64,000 nucleotides of DNA from Chloroflexota bacterium (GTDB lineage: Bacteria; Chloroflexota; Anaerolineae; UBA4142): NCBI GenBank assembly GCA_023381515.1, contig JAMCQI010000015.1, positions 1 through 64,000 of the forward strand, in the 5' to 3' direction. The stretch's first letter is position 1, and each line of letters starts with the position of its first letter. Under the pieces are notes generated by a model. The model searched no databases, had not been told where the DNA came from, and saw nothing but the letters and a program-made list of their open reading frames with translations. Below, piece after piece: positions 17,938 through 26,063 of this stretch. A program made the translations under genes and the position numbers.

Positions 17938-18705
17938 CTAGAACATCGCGAGCTGCTGTTTCTCATCGGCTGCTTGATTCACGGCATTCGCCCTCTGGTT
18001 GGCGGTGAGCACGGTTCTGGCTGGCGCCGCCGCGGCCTGCAGCGTCTTCGGTTTCTCAGGCGTTGCCTGCTTCGCGTGTCCTGGCGGCTTGGCCGTCTTC
18101 AGTCGCCTTTGAAGCGACTCTAGCTTATCTTTTTCGATGCGGTCTTTGGCCGCTTGCTCGCGTGCCGGCAATTCGCTCTTCAGTTGGTCCACCAGGGTGA
18201 TGATCGCCGGTGGCAGCTCACCCAGCTCGCTCAGTCGCAAGACCTGGAGGATCGGCGCGTCCAGATGCGTGCGTACCCCCAGGAGGACCGGGCGCCCCTT
18301 GGCGTCTCCGTCCTCTGGAAGGAGTTGCACCGCAATCTGGACCGTGCATTCCTCAAACTTGTAGGGCTGCTCGGCAATGCCCAAGGGAGCATCAGACGAT
18401 TGGCTGAGTGCGTTCAGAGACGCAGAGGATTCGATACCTGAAGAGAGGTTGTCCGAGACGGCCGTCGACTCCACCTCCTCTGCCTCCTGAATCGACTCCG
18501 TTTCATCCGTACATGTCGTGAGCGAATCCGTCAGCTTGGAATTAATAGCCTCTTCCTCCGGGTGACTCACGGAATCCCCCTCGGGATGTTCGATCCGAGC
18601 TTCCGATGTAAGCTCCTCATCCGTTTTGATTTCCGTCACAGGCTCCTTTTCCTGTTTCAAAGCGCGCTCACTACAGCAGCATTCGGGCGCGCTTCTTTTC
18701 ACCAA
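17938..18705 (-). CDS. PRTRC protein E-like
   Basis: Up to 255 residues. The C-terminal half (from about 130) has the protein E pattern: a beta-rich start (TVQIAVQLLPEDG), PLLGV-type strand, LGELPPAIITLVDQLKSELPAREQAAKDRIEKDK coiled region and a basic tail ending QQLAMF. The N-terminal about 120 residues are Ser/Glu/Thr-rich and disordered. The 18705 start uses TTG; a GTG at 18639 with AAGGAG close upstream may be the true one. First gene of the PRTRC operon. Confidence 0.6.
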   Translation of the reverse strand: MVKRSAPECCCSERALKQEKEPVTEIKTDEELTSEARIEHPEGDSVSHPEEEAINSKLTDSLTTCTDETESIQEAEEVESTAVSDNLSSGIESSASLNALSQSSDAPLGIAEQPYKFEECTVQIAVQLLPEDGDAKGRPVLLGVRTHLDAPILQVLRLSELGELPPAIITLVDQLKSELPAREQAAKDRIEKDKLESLQRRLKTAKPPGHAKQATPEKPKTLQAAAAPARTVLTANQRANAVNQAADEKQQLAMF

Positions 18706-18713
18706 AATGACTA

Positions 18714-18742
18714 TTGAACAATGCTCTTGCTTCCGCTATAAT
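18714..18742 (+). promoter_or_regulatory. Sigma-70-type promoter of the LTD protein gene
   Basis: TTGAAC at 18714-18719 and a perfect TATAAT at 18737-18742 are separated by 17 bp, a textbook housekeeping promoter reading rightward. The ATG of the downstream gene is at 18847, preceded by GAGGAGAAAGG. The upstream side faces the divergent PRTRC operon, whose start region carries an 8-bp inverted repeat (AAGCGCGC/GCGCGCTT). Confidence 0.8.
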
Positions 18743-18846
18743 GAGCGGCGGCGGATCGTTCTGCCATTCAACCATACGGAGGTGATACAGTCACGCTCGC
18801 TCGGTCCTTGTAACAACTCAACACATCGCTCGAGGAGAAAGGAACA

Positions 18847-21435
18847 ATGAAGATGCTCCGCACTCACACCGTTCCCTCCAAGGTCCTCGCCATTCTGGCG
18901 GCAGCCGTCCTGATGCTGGCGCTGTCGCAGGCTTTCCCCTTGGGCACTCAACCATCTGTCGTCCGCGCCGCGGGCACCCTACCGACCGGCCTACAAGACT
19001 ATGAACGCTGGTTCGGTTCGGAGCATGCCCATACCGGCATGGACGGCGATGACGGCGCGACCGGCGCCACGGCGGCGACCGCTTTTGCCTACGCCAAGAA
19101 TTTGCCTCATCTTCAGTATTACATCATCTCCCCGCACGTCCACCAATCCCGCACCGGCATTTCGCTCTACAGTGACACAACCTACAACACGATTCGTTCG
19201 AGCGCGACGAGTGCTACCACCCCGAGCTTCATCGCCATTGCGGGACAGGAAGTGAGCACCATTTCCACAGGCGGTCACTGGAACCTGTTCAACGCCTCGG
19301 CGCCGGTCGGCACCGATCATCCGGATGGCGACTGGAACGATGCCGACGACTATTACGATCACGTCGCGGGTTTGGGCGCGGCCGGCGAGGACATTGCCGC
19401 GCAGTTCAATCATCCGACTACCGGCGATTTCGGCGATCGCTATGCAGCGACTGCGGCTCCGTATTTCGGGACGATCGCAGTGACCACCGGTCCGACCGGT
19501 TCGACCAAGAAGGATTTCTCGGACAACGGAAGCAATCTCGAATACAACACGACCAATCCGTTGGAGAATCTGTGGGCGCACTATTTGGGTCTGGGTTGGA
19601 AACTGTCGCCCGCGGCCGATCAGGACAATCACCAGGCGACCTGGGGCGCCTCCTCTAGCGAGTATACGGTCATCGTACGCGCGAAAGGGACAACGTTGAG
19701 TCAGGCGAACGTTCTGAAGGGCATGCGCGACCATATGACGTACGCGACCGAAGATCCCAACATGCAGATCGGCTTTCTCGCCAACGGCTGGAGCATGGGG
19801 CAGACGATCGGCGGCGCCTCCAACGTCGCGTTCACCGTCTGGTGGAACAATCCCTCGGCCACGATTTGCAACAATAACGTGCCGGTGTGCGTGACCGAGC
19901 CCGCCAATGACGCGATCCAGAACATCTGGATCTACAAGAATTCCTTCGGCACTGTGGGCGATTCGGTGGGAGCGAACGCCGGCAACTTTGTCGCCCACCT
20001 CTCCCCAAACACGGTGAGCGGCACCTGGAATGTCACTCTGCCCGCGGCGGTCGGGGATTGGTTCGTGGTCAAGTTCCAGGACACGTACACCTTCGCGAGC
20101 GACCCAACGACCGGTCGGACGACCTCCAAAGATCTCACGTGGTCCGCGCCCGTGTGGTACGACCCGACACATGCGGATCCGCAGCTCCTCGTGGATAGCG
20201 GCGCAACCGCGACTCCCACTCCGGGTGGACCGACCGCGACGCCGGTTCCAGCGACCGCCACACCTGTCCCGCCGACTGCTACGCTCGTGCCGAGCGGCGG
20301 ATGCACCGTGATCAAGATTAACGAGGTGCTGCCAGCTCCGTCGACGCTGTACACAACCGAATGGGTGGAACTCTATAACCCGACCGCCTCGGCGGTAGAC
20401 CTCAGCGGCTGTATCCTCGACGATCTCGTGAATGGTGGCAGTGCGCCCTATACGATTCCTGCGGGAACGACGATTGCCGCCCACGGTTTCTGGACGCACG
20501 ACTTTACCAACTACTATAACAACAGCGGCGACGACGTGAACTTGATTGCGACTGACGGCGTAACGGTGATCGATCATTATACCTACGGCAGCACCGGCTA
20601 CGATGTGTCCTGGTATCGCTTCCCGGACGGCGGCCCGTGGCAGACGACGACGACCCGCTCGCCGACCAAGGGGAGCTCGAATACATTGAACGGCGGGACC
20701 GCGACCCCGACCAGCGTGCCGCCCACCAACACGCCCACGGCAACCTCGCTGCCGCCGACCAACACACCCACACCAACCCCGTTGCCGCCCACGAACACGC
20801 CGACACCGACGGCGACACGGACCCCCACCCCGACGCCGACGAAGACACCCACCAACACGCCCACGCGGACGCCGGTGCCGCCCACGGCCACGTTCACTCC
20901 CACGCCCAAGCCGCTCCTGAGTCACATCGTCATCAGTGAATTCCGGACGCGGGGCGCGGGGGGCGCAGGCGATGAGTTCATCGAGCTCTACAATCCCACC
21001 GGTGCCGCGGTTGACATCAGCGGCTGGCTGGTCAAGGGATCGAACAGCTCCGGTACAACCAGCACACGCGCGACGATCAATGCCGGCACGGTGCTACAAT
21101 ATGGCCAACATTACTTGCTGGCCTACACGACCTACGGCGGATCGGTGGCTCCCAACCAGACTTACTCGACCGGCATTACCGACGATGGCGGTATCGCCCT
21201 CTTCAAGTCGGACGGAGTGACCATCGTAGATCAAGTGGGGATGAGCACCCGGTCCGCCTACAAGGAAGGCACGGTGCTCGTCCCGCTCACCACCGATGTG
21301 AATCGCAGCTACGAGCGCAAGCTCGGAGGCGCCTCTGGCAGTTGCGTGGACGCGAATAACAACTCGGCGGACTTTTCGTTGATCTCGCCCAGCGCGCCGC
21401 AGAATAAGGCGAGTGCAACAGTGGTCTGCAAGTAG
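18847..21435 (+). CDS. Secreted protein: PHP-like N-terminal domain, two lamin-tail domains, Thr/Pro stalk
   Basis: 862 residues. A signal peptide (residues 1-42, hydrophobic ILAAAVLMLALSQAF) is followed by a domain of about 400 residues starting SEHAHTGMDGDDG, with further His/Asp motifs (HVHQS, GQEVS, QFNHPTTGDF) like a PHP-type metal-dependent hydrolase. Then comes a TPTP linker, a lamin-tail domain (INEVLPAP...EWVELYNPT), a stalk of about 80 residues of PTNTPTPT repeats, and a second lamin-tail domain (ISEFRTRG...EFIELYNPTGAAVDISGW). Probably cell-surface or exported. It is the only exported protein in the PRTRC region and sits on the opposite strand. Confidence 0.8.
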   Translation: MKMLRTHTVPSKVLAILAAAVLMLALSQAFPLGTQPSVVRAAGTLPTGLQDYERWFGSEHAHTGMDGDDGATGATAATAFAYAKNLPHLQYYIISPHVHQSRTGISLYSDTTYNTIRSSATSATTPSFIAIAGQEVSTISTGGHWNLFNASAPVGTDHPDGDWNDADDYYDHVAGLGAAGEDIAAQFNHPTTGDFGDRYAATAAPYFGTIAVTTGPTGSTKKDFSDNGSNLEYNTTNPLENLWAHYLGLGWKLSPAADQDNHQATWGASSSEYTVIVRAKGTTLSQANVLKGMRDHMTYATEDPNMQIGFLANGWSMGQTIGGASNVAFTVWWNNPSATICNNNVPVCVTEPANDAIQNIWIYKNSFGTVGDSVGANAGNFVAHLSPNTVSGTWNVTLPAAVGDWFVVKFQDTYTFASDPTTGRTTSKDLTWSAPVWYDPTHADPQLLVDSGATATPTPGGPTATPVPATATPVPPTATLVPSGGCTVIKINEVLPAPSTLYTTEWVELYNPTASAVDLSGCILDDLVNGGSAPYTIPAGTTIAAHGFWTHDFTNYYNNSGDDVNLIATDGVTVIDHYTYGSTGYDVSWYRFPDGGPWQTTTTRSPTKGSSNTLNGGTATPTSVPPTNTPTATSLPPTNTPTPTPLPPTNTPTPTATRTPTPTPTKTPTNTPTRTPVPPTATFTPTPKPLLSHIVISEFRTRGAGGAGDEFIELYNPTGAAVDISGWLVKGSNSSGTTSTRATINAGTVLQYGQHYLLAYTTYGGSVAPNQTYSTGITDDGGIALFKSDGVTIVDQVGMSTRSAYKEGTVLVPLTTDVNRSYERKLGGASGSCVDANNNSADFSLISPSAPQNKASATVVCK

Positions 21436-21482
21436 ACGCCTGGCGTTGTCCTCGTACTGTGGGTTGAACAAATGGAATGACG

Positions 21483-21514
21483 GTGAGCCGGTGAGGAGGT
21501 CCTCACCGGCTCAC
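21483..21514 (+). terminator. Strong hairpin after the LTD gene
   Basis: Perfect 14-bp arms (21483-21496 and 21501-21514, GTGAGCCGGTGAGG and its complement) around a 4-nt loop. No T-run follows, so intrinsic termination is likely but not certain. It lies 47 nt after the stop of the LTD gene and 9 nt before the next start. Confidence 0.65.
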
Positions 21515-21523
21515 AGATAAAGG

Positions 21524-21979
21524 ATGCACTTGGAAGCCCCGTTCCGTTTTCCGATCAAGCAACTCGCCGATGTCGAGCGAGCCATCCATGCCCTCGCCAC
21601 ATTCCCAGAGGTAGGGCCCGGTTCCGTCCGGCTAGGCGAGGGAGCGGACCTTCTCTCGAAAGAATTGCTCGCTGAACATCGCGACCAGGAGGTCCCGCTT
21701 GTGACCCAAGCGAAGACCGCCGCCGATATCGTCGTGCTCCTGCGGGCACTATGGGACCATCCGCTCACCGAGCAGCGTCCGCGGTTCTTGCGCGTTGAAG
21801 CGGTCCTCGCGACAGACCGCTCCATTCGGCTCTCGCTCCGACTGGATCTACCCACGGTGGCGGCGCGGCCCCGCTGGATTGATATCGATGTCCCCCGTGA
21901 CCCACAAGTTCGCGAACGACAGCTACAGGTCTTGCGGGCCATCGGCCGGGCAGTTCATTTGGATCTACTCGCCGTCTGA
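21524..21979 (+). CDS. Hypothetical protein
   Basis: 151 residues with normal composition (no Arg/Ser skew as in shadow frames). Mixed alpha/beta: LADVERAIHALATFPEVG, EVPLVTQAKTAADIVVLLRALWDHP, RFLRVEAVLATDRSIRLSLRLDLP. Not recognised. It overlaps the 3' end of the convergent primase gene by 25 nt. The ribosome site (AAAGG) abuts the ATG, so the real start may be slightly further in. Confidence 0.55.
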   Translation: MHLEAPFRFPIKQLADVERAIHALATFPEVGPGSVRLGEGADLLSKELLAEHRDQEVPLVTQAKTAADIVVLLRALWDHPLTEQRPRFLRVEAVLATDRSIRLSLRLDLPTVAARPRWIDIDVPRDPQVRERQLQVLRAIGRAVHLDLLAV

Positions 21980-23238
21980 GCGCGACATCTTCTTTGCGTT
22001 TCAAGATGCAGGCGCCATGCGCAAGTCCAGCGCGGTACGCGCCGTGGCGTGCGCAAACAAGGCCGGAATGCGTGAGCCTTTGGCGCGTCTCGCGGCGAGC
22101 ATCGCTTTGATGTTGCCTGGAATGGCGCACATGGCTGGTGACGGTAATCATTGAGGCTTCGCGAAACGTTCAGGGGGGGGACGAACGGCCCGCGGCATGC
22201 CGGTACGAGTCTGACCCGCTCTACTAACTGTGCGAAAACCGCTGGCCCATCGGGCTGTGTCGCAAGCTCGTTCACATCCTTCGCATTTGAAAGCGGAGGA
22301 ACGATGATCGCACGCGCCCCCAAGCTGTCCGCGAGGATCTTGGCCGCGGCGCGTCCCGCGTCGTCCGAATCGGTCATGATGAAGAAACGTTCGGCGAAAG
22401 CGAGTTCCCTCTCCCACTCCGCTTTGAAATGGGAGCCGAGGAGTGCGACCGCGGGGTAACCCCATTGCAGGAGCGTCAGCATATCGAAGGCGCCCTCGGT
22501 GATGAATACTTCTCTGTGCTTCTGCGCGTCTTCTAGCCCGTACAGGGGTTTCGGTACACCCGGCAAGCCGAGATACTTGACCCGCTGATACTCTTGAGTC
22601 TGCCGGCCGATCAGATACACGGCGCTCCCGTTCCTCCATTCGGGGATGATGATCCGTTTGCGGAAGAACTCGCCGCGCTCGCCGATGAGCCCCAGTTCTT
22701 TCCCCAGCTCCGGATCCCATCCGCGGAATCGAAAGTACTTTTCGAGGTTATCGCCGGTCGCATAGCCGAGACGGAAACGCTTGATAATGTCCAGGTTGAT
22801 GCCGCGACCGGTGACATAGCCGAGCATTTTGGGATTCAGCAGGAGCGACGTGTGGTAGACTTCTGCCGCGGCGGTGAGGAGCTGCTTCGCATCTTCATTG
22901 ACGCATCGCGAAGGCGGGGTAGTCGCGTTTGCCACCGTTGCTATTGCTGGCTGAGGCGCTGTAAAGGCTCCGCCCTCTAGCCTCGCCACCGCTTCTCGGA
23001 AGTTCACCTGCTCGACGAGTTGAATGAACTTGAAAACGTCCCCACCGCGATTGCATCCGAAGCAATAGAACGACTGGTTAGCGGTGTAAACCGTGAAACT
23101 GGGGCCGGTGTCCTCATGTCCGGGCAATGGGCATTTCGCCTGGAGCAGTCGGCCGGCAGGACGTAGGTCCGTGTAGGCCGCCACAACTGGCTCAATCGGA
23201 TGGCGTGCCCGGATGCCTTCGATCTCATCGCGGTTCAT
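21955..23238 (-). CDS. DnaG-type primase (CHC2 zinc finger and Toprim)
   Basis: About 427 residues. The N-terminal zinc-binding domain has CPLPGHEDTGPSFTVY...FYCFGCNRGGDVFKF (CHC2). A DnaG core follows (GYVTGRGINLDIIKRFRLGYA) and then a Toprim domain with TEGAFDMLTLLQWG and the metal site FIMTDSDDAGR. It lacks the C-terminal helicase-binding domain of chromosomal DnaG. The last about 60 residues are Arg/Ser-rich and may be read past the natural end. The ATG at 23238 overlaps the UvrD stop by 14 nt, so the two are co-expressed for element replication. Confidence 0.88.
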   Translation of the reverse strand: MNRDEIEGIRARHPIEPVVAAYTDLRPAGRLLQAKCPLPGHEDTGPSFTVYTANQSFYCFGCNRGGDVFKFIQLVEQVNFREAVARLEGGAFTAPQPAIATVANATTPPSRCVNEDAKQLLTAAAEVYHTSLLLNPKMLGYVTGRGINLDIIKRFRLGYATGDNLEKYFRFRGWDPELGKELGLIGERGEFFRKRIIIPEWRNGSAVYLIGRQTQEYQRVKYLGLPGVPKPLYGLEDAQKHREVFITEGAFDMLTLLQWGYPAVALLGSHFKAEWERELAFAERFFIMTDSDDAGRAAAKILADSLGARAIIVPPLSNAKDVNELATQPDGPAVFAQLVERVRLVPACRGPFVPPLNVSRSLNDYRHQPCAPFQATSKRCSPRDAPKAHAFRPCLRTPRRVPRWTCAWRLHLETQRRCRAQTASRSK

Positions 23239-25834
23239 AGTGGTAGCTTCTTTGGATGAGCGGGCTTGTGGCGACGACAAAGGTGACCTCCGTTCGTTTC
23301 TTCCCTGCTTCGAGTTCTTTTTCTCGCTCGTGCTCGGCAATCTCGTCGGCGTACTCCTTCAGCAGGGCATCAAAATCTTGGGGTTCGTCTTCCTCTTCTG
23401 AGGCCTGCTCCTTGGAGGCACCTGCTGCTCGAGCGCGAGCCTCCTCTTCGCGTTCGTAAGCGATTTCGGCCAGAGCCATCTCATAGTCCAGACCCCCTGT
23501 CTGCGCTTCGGCCATGAGTGCTTCCATCTCTTCCGGGATCTCGATTTCACCCTCGGAGAGGAACTCGGCCTCCAGGTCGGTATCATCTCCTTCGAGTTCG
23601 GAGAGTACCCACGCTTCGATCTCTTCCGCTCGTTCCGCCTCACAGTCACCCCACGAGTGCTGACCCTCTGCCAGCCAGCGGTCGAATTCCGTTTCGGTCT
23701 CTGGTCCGGAGTCATCTGCGACCAGAACGTCGCTCTCTATCCTTTCCTCAGCCGCGGTGCTACGAGTCGTCGCGACCTGCTCCACCACCGGCTCTGTGAT
23801 ACGCTCTTCTTCAGCCTCCACCACTATGGGCTCGTCTCTCGCAGGCGCGATCGTCACTTTCGCGGGAAGAGAGGCAGAGACTTTCTCTACAATCTCGCGT
23901 GGGATGGCCGCAAGAAAGCGGCTCGGCGTGCATTCGACGGCGTTCGTTCCAACCTGTCGGGTGCGGGCAAAGGAGAGATAGAGCTTCATCATCGCTCGCG
24001 TCATCCCGACATAAGCGAGCCGCTGTTCCTCTACGATTCCGCCGGCGGTCCTGACTGCCTTCGCATGGGGGAAGATGCCCTCTTCCATCCCGGCGATGAA
24101 CACGACGGGGAATTCCAGCCCCTTCACGGCATGGATGGTGGCTAGCGTCACCCCCCGCGCCTCCAGCGGTACGCCAATGTCCTGATCGCCCATTGTCGCA
24201 ATGTCAGCGAGAAAGGACGCGAGTGCATCGTGCGCACCCACGTAGCGCTGAGAGAGCACACGTAACTGTGCCAGGTTCGCCAGCCGTTGTTTCGCTTCGG
24301 CATCGTTCTTCACCCAGTCGAGATATCCCGTATGCTCCAAGACATAGTCGATGAGGTCGGGCAGCTGTCTTTCGTTTGCAGCGACCGCCAGGTCGTTGAA
24401 CACCAGATCGCAGAAACCGAGTGCTGCCTCCTTGACGCGTTCGGGCAGATCGTCGCGATTGTGAACATCGGTGAGAATATCCGACGTGAGCTCGGCCGCT
24501 CCTCGCTGCAGCTTAGCAAGTGCTGCCTGCCCGAGTCCTCGAGGCGGGCGGTTGATGATCCTCTGCAAGGCGCCGGCATCAAAGCAGTCGTGGAGGAGAC
24601 GCAGGTAGGCGAGCAGGTCTTTGATCTCTTTCCGCTCGAAGAACCGAAAGTCGCCGACAAGCGTGTACGGCAGACCGCGATGCATGAGGACCTGCTCGAA
24701 GAGCCTCCCCTGCGCCCGCGTGCGAAAGAGGATGGCGCAGTCCTCGAACCGATAGTTTGCTTCCTGCACCAGGCGCTGAACCTCTGCCGCGGTGTAGTTG
24801 GCTTCATCCCAGTCGGTGTGCAGAGATGCCAGCGCTATGGGATCCCCTTCCGCATTCTCCGTCGTCAGGTCTTCGCGGTAAGGAAGATCGTGAACGACTT
24901 GCTGCGCCGCATTCAGGATGTTCTTGGTGCACCGGTAGTTCGTATGCAGCACCACCCGCGGTGCTTTCGGAAAGTCCTCCTTAAAGCGCGAGAGCATATT
25001 CGCGATATCGGCGCCCCGCCATGAGTAGATGGCCTGCACGGGCGAGCCGACGCAGCAGAGATTGCGATGTCCCCATACCAAGAGGCGCACCAACTGGTAC
25101 TGACCAAAGCTCGTGTCCTGAAACTCATCCACGAGCACATAGCGGAAAAGCTGCTGGTAGAATGCGAGCTTGTCTTGCTCCTTCTGGAGGACCTGCACGC
25201 TGAGCTGGATGAGATCGCCATAGTCGACCGCATTGTTTTCCTTCAAGAGCTGCTGGTAGCGGTGGTAGACCTTGGCGATCGATTCTTGAAAGAAATCGCC
25301 TTTCACCCGGACGAAGGCTTCGGGCCCATACAGGTTATCCTTGGCGCGCTCGATGATCGTGGCGACGTCTTCCACATCCCAGCGCGTCCCATCCACCCCG
25401 GTTTCCTTCATCGCCCGCTTCAGAAGGCGGCGTGCCTCCGAACCGTCCGAGATGGCGAGTGAATCGGCTTTGAAACCGAGCGCTCCGCTTTCGGCGCACA
25501 GGATCTTGTAGCCGAGGCTATGGAACGTCACGGCGGTAATGTCGGCCGATGCTTTGCCGACCAATTCCTCCAGACGGCGGCGCATCTCCCATGCCGCCTT
25601 CCGTGTGAAGGTAATCGCCAGGATGCCGTGCGGCGACGTGAGCCCCTGATCAAGGATATAAGCAATGCGATAGGTCAGGGTTCGCGTCTTGCCGCTGCCA
25701 GCACCAGCCAGGACGAGGAGCGGTCCGTTCACCCTCTGGACGACCGCCTGTTGTTCGCTATTCAGTTCATTTGGATTGATCACATGCTTGTGGTTCCCTG
25801 TGTTTTTCCCGCCGTTTTCTGACAAATCCGTCAT
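23225..25834 (-). CDS. UvrD/Rep/PcrA-family superfamily 1 helicase with acidic C-terminal extension
   Basis: 869 residues. The helicase motifs are in order: LAGAGSGKT (Walker A), ITFTRKAA, VDEFQDT (motif II), YSWRGAD, HTNYR, VHAVKGLEFPVVFIAG and EEQRLAYVGMTRA (motif VI). The motif III region reads GSPVQAIYSWRGA, where GDxDQSIY is usual. The last about 180 residues are strongly acidic and low-complexity (many Glu/Asp) and end in a short basic tail. Likely a 3'-5' helicase for replication or repair of the element. Operon with the primase downstream. Confidence 0.92.
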   Translation of the reverse strand: MTDLSENGGKNTGNHKHVINPNELNSEQQAVVQRVNGPLLVLAGAGSGKTRTLTYRIAYILDQGLTSPHGILAITFTRKAAWEMRRRLEELVGKASADITAVTFHSLGYKILCAESGALGFKADSLAISDGSEARRLLKRAMKETGVDGTRWDVEDVATIIERAKDNLYGPEAFVRVKGDFFQESIAKVYHRYQQLLKENNAVDYGDLIQLSVQVLQKEQDKLAFYQQLFRYVLVDEFQDTSFGQYQLVRLLVWGHRNLCCVGSPVQAIYSWRGADIANMLSRFKEDFPKAPRVVLHTNYRCTKNILNAAQQVVHDLPYREDLTTENAEGDPIALASLHTDWDEANYTAAEVQRLVQEANYRFEDCAILFRTRAQGRLFEQVLMHRGLPYTLVGDFRFFERKEIKDLLAYLRLLHDCFDAGALQRIINRPPRGLGQAALAKLQRGAAELTSDILTDVHNRDDLPERVKEAALGFCDLVFNDLAVAANERQLPDLIDYVLEHTGYLDWVKNDAEAKQRLANLAQLRVLSQRYVGAHDALASFLADIATMGDQDIGVPLEARGVTLATIHAVKGLEFPVVFIAGMEEGIFPHAKAVRTAGGIVEEQRLAYVGMTRAMMKLYLSFARTRQVGTNAVECTPSRFLAAIPREIVEKVSASLPAKVTIAPARDEPIVVEAEEERITEPVVEQVATTRSTAAEERIESDVLVADDSGPETETEFDRWLAEGQHSWGDCEAERAEEIEAWVLSELEGDDTDLEAEFLSEGEIEIPEEMEALMAEAQTGGLDYEMALAEIAYEREEEARARAAGASKEQASEEEDEPQDFDALLKEYADEIAEHEREKELEAGKKRTEVTFVVATSPLIQRSYHYEPR

Positions 25835-26063
25835 GAAATTCCCTATTTGAGATACTCATGCTATACTCGGAGGAGAGAGTTGCCTGTCGATTCTTGATTG
25901 TCGGTTGCCATCGTAGGATAGAGTCGCACAATACTGCCGACCGTTTGCCGCAGTGCTGTTAGCGTGCAGCGAACGCGCCGTGGATGAACGCAAGTATTCC
26001 GAGACGAGTCGGCCCGAGGCCAGATGTGGATACTCGGCTCGAGTGGTGATGGAGGAAACACGA

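Noticed and set aside
18991..20925. 644-codon minus-strand frame opposite the LTD gene
   Set aside because: Arg/Gly/His-rich low-complexity product, no start site; the plus strand has signal peptide, LTD domains and promoter.
22148..22720. Second minus-strand frame beside the primase
   Set aside because: Shadow of the Toprim region; Arg-rich and without motifs.
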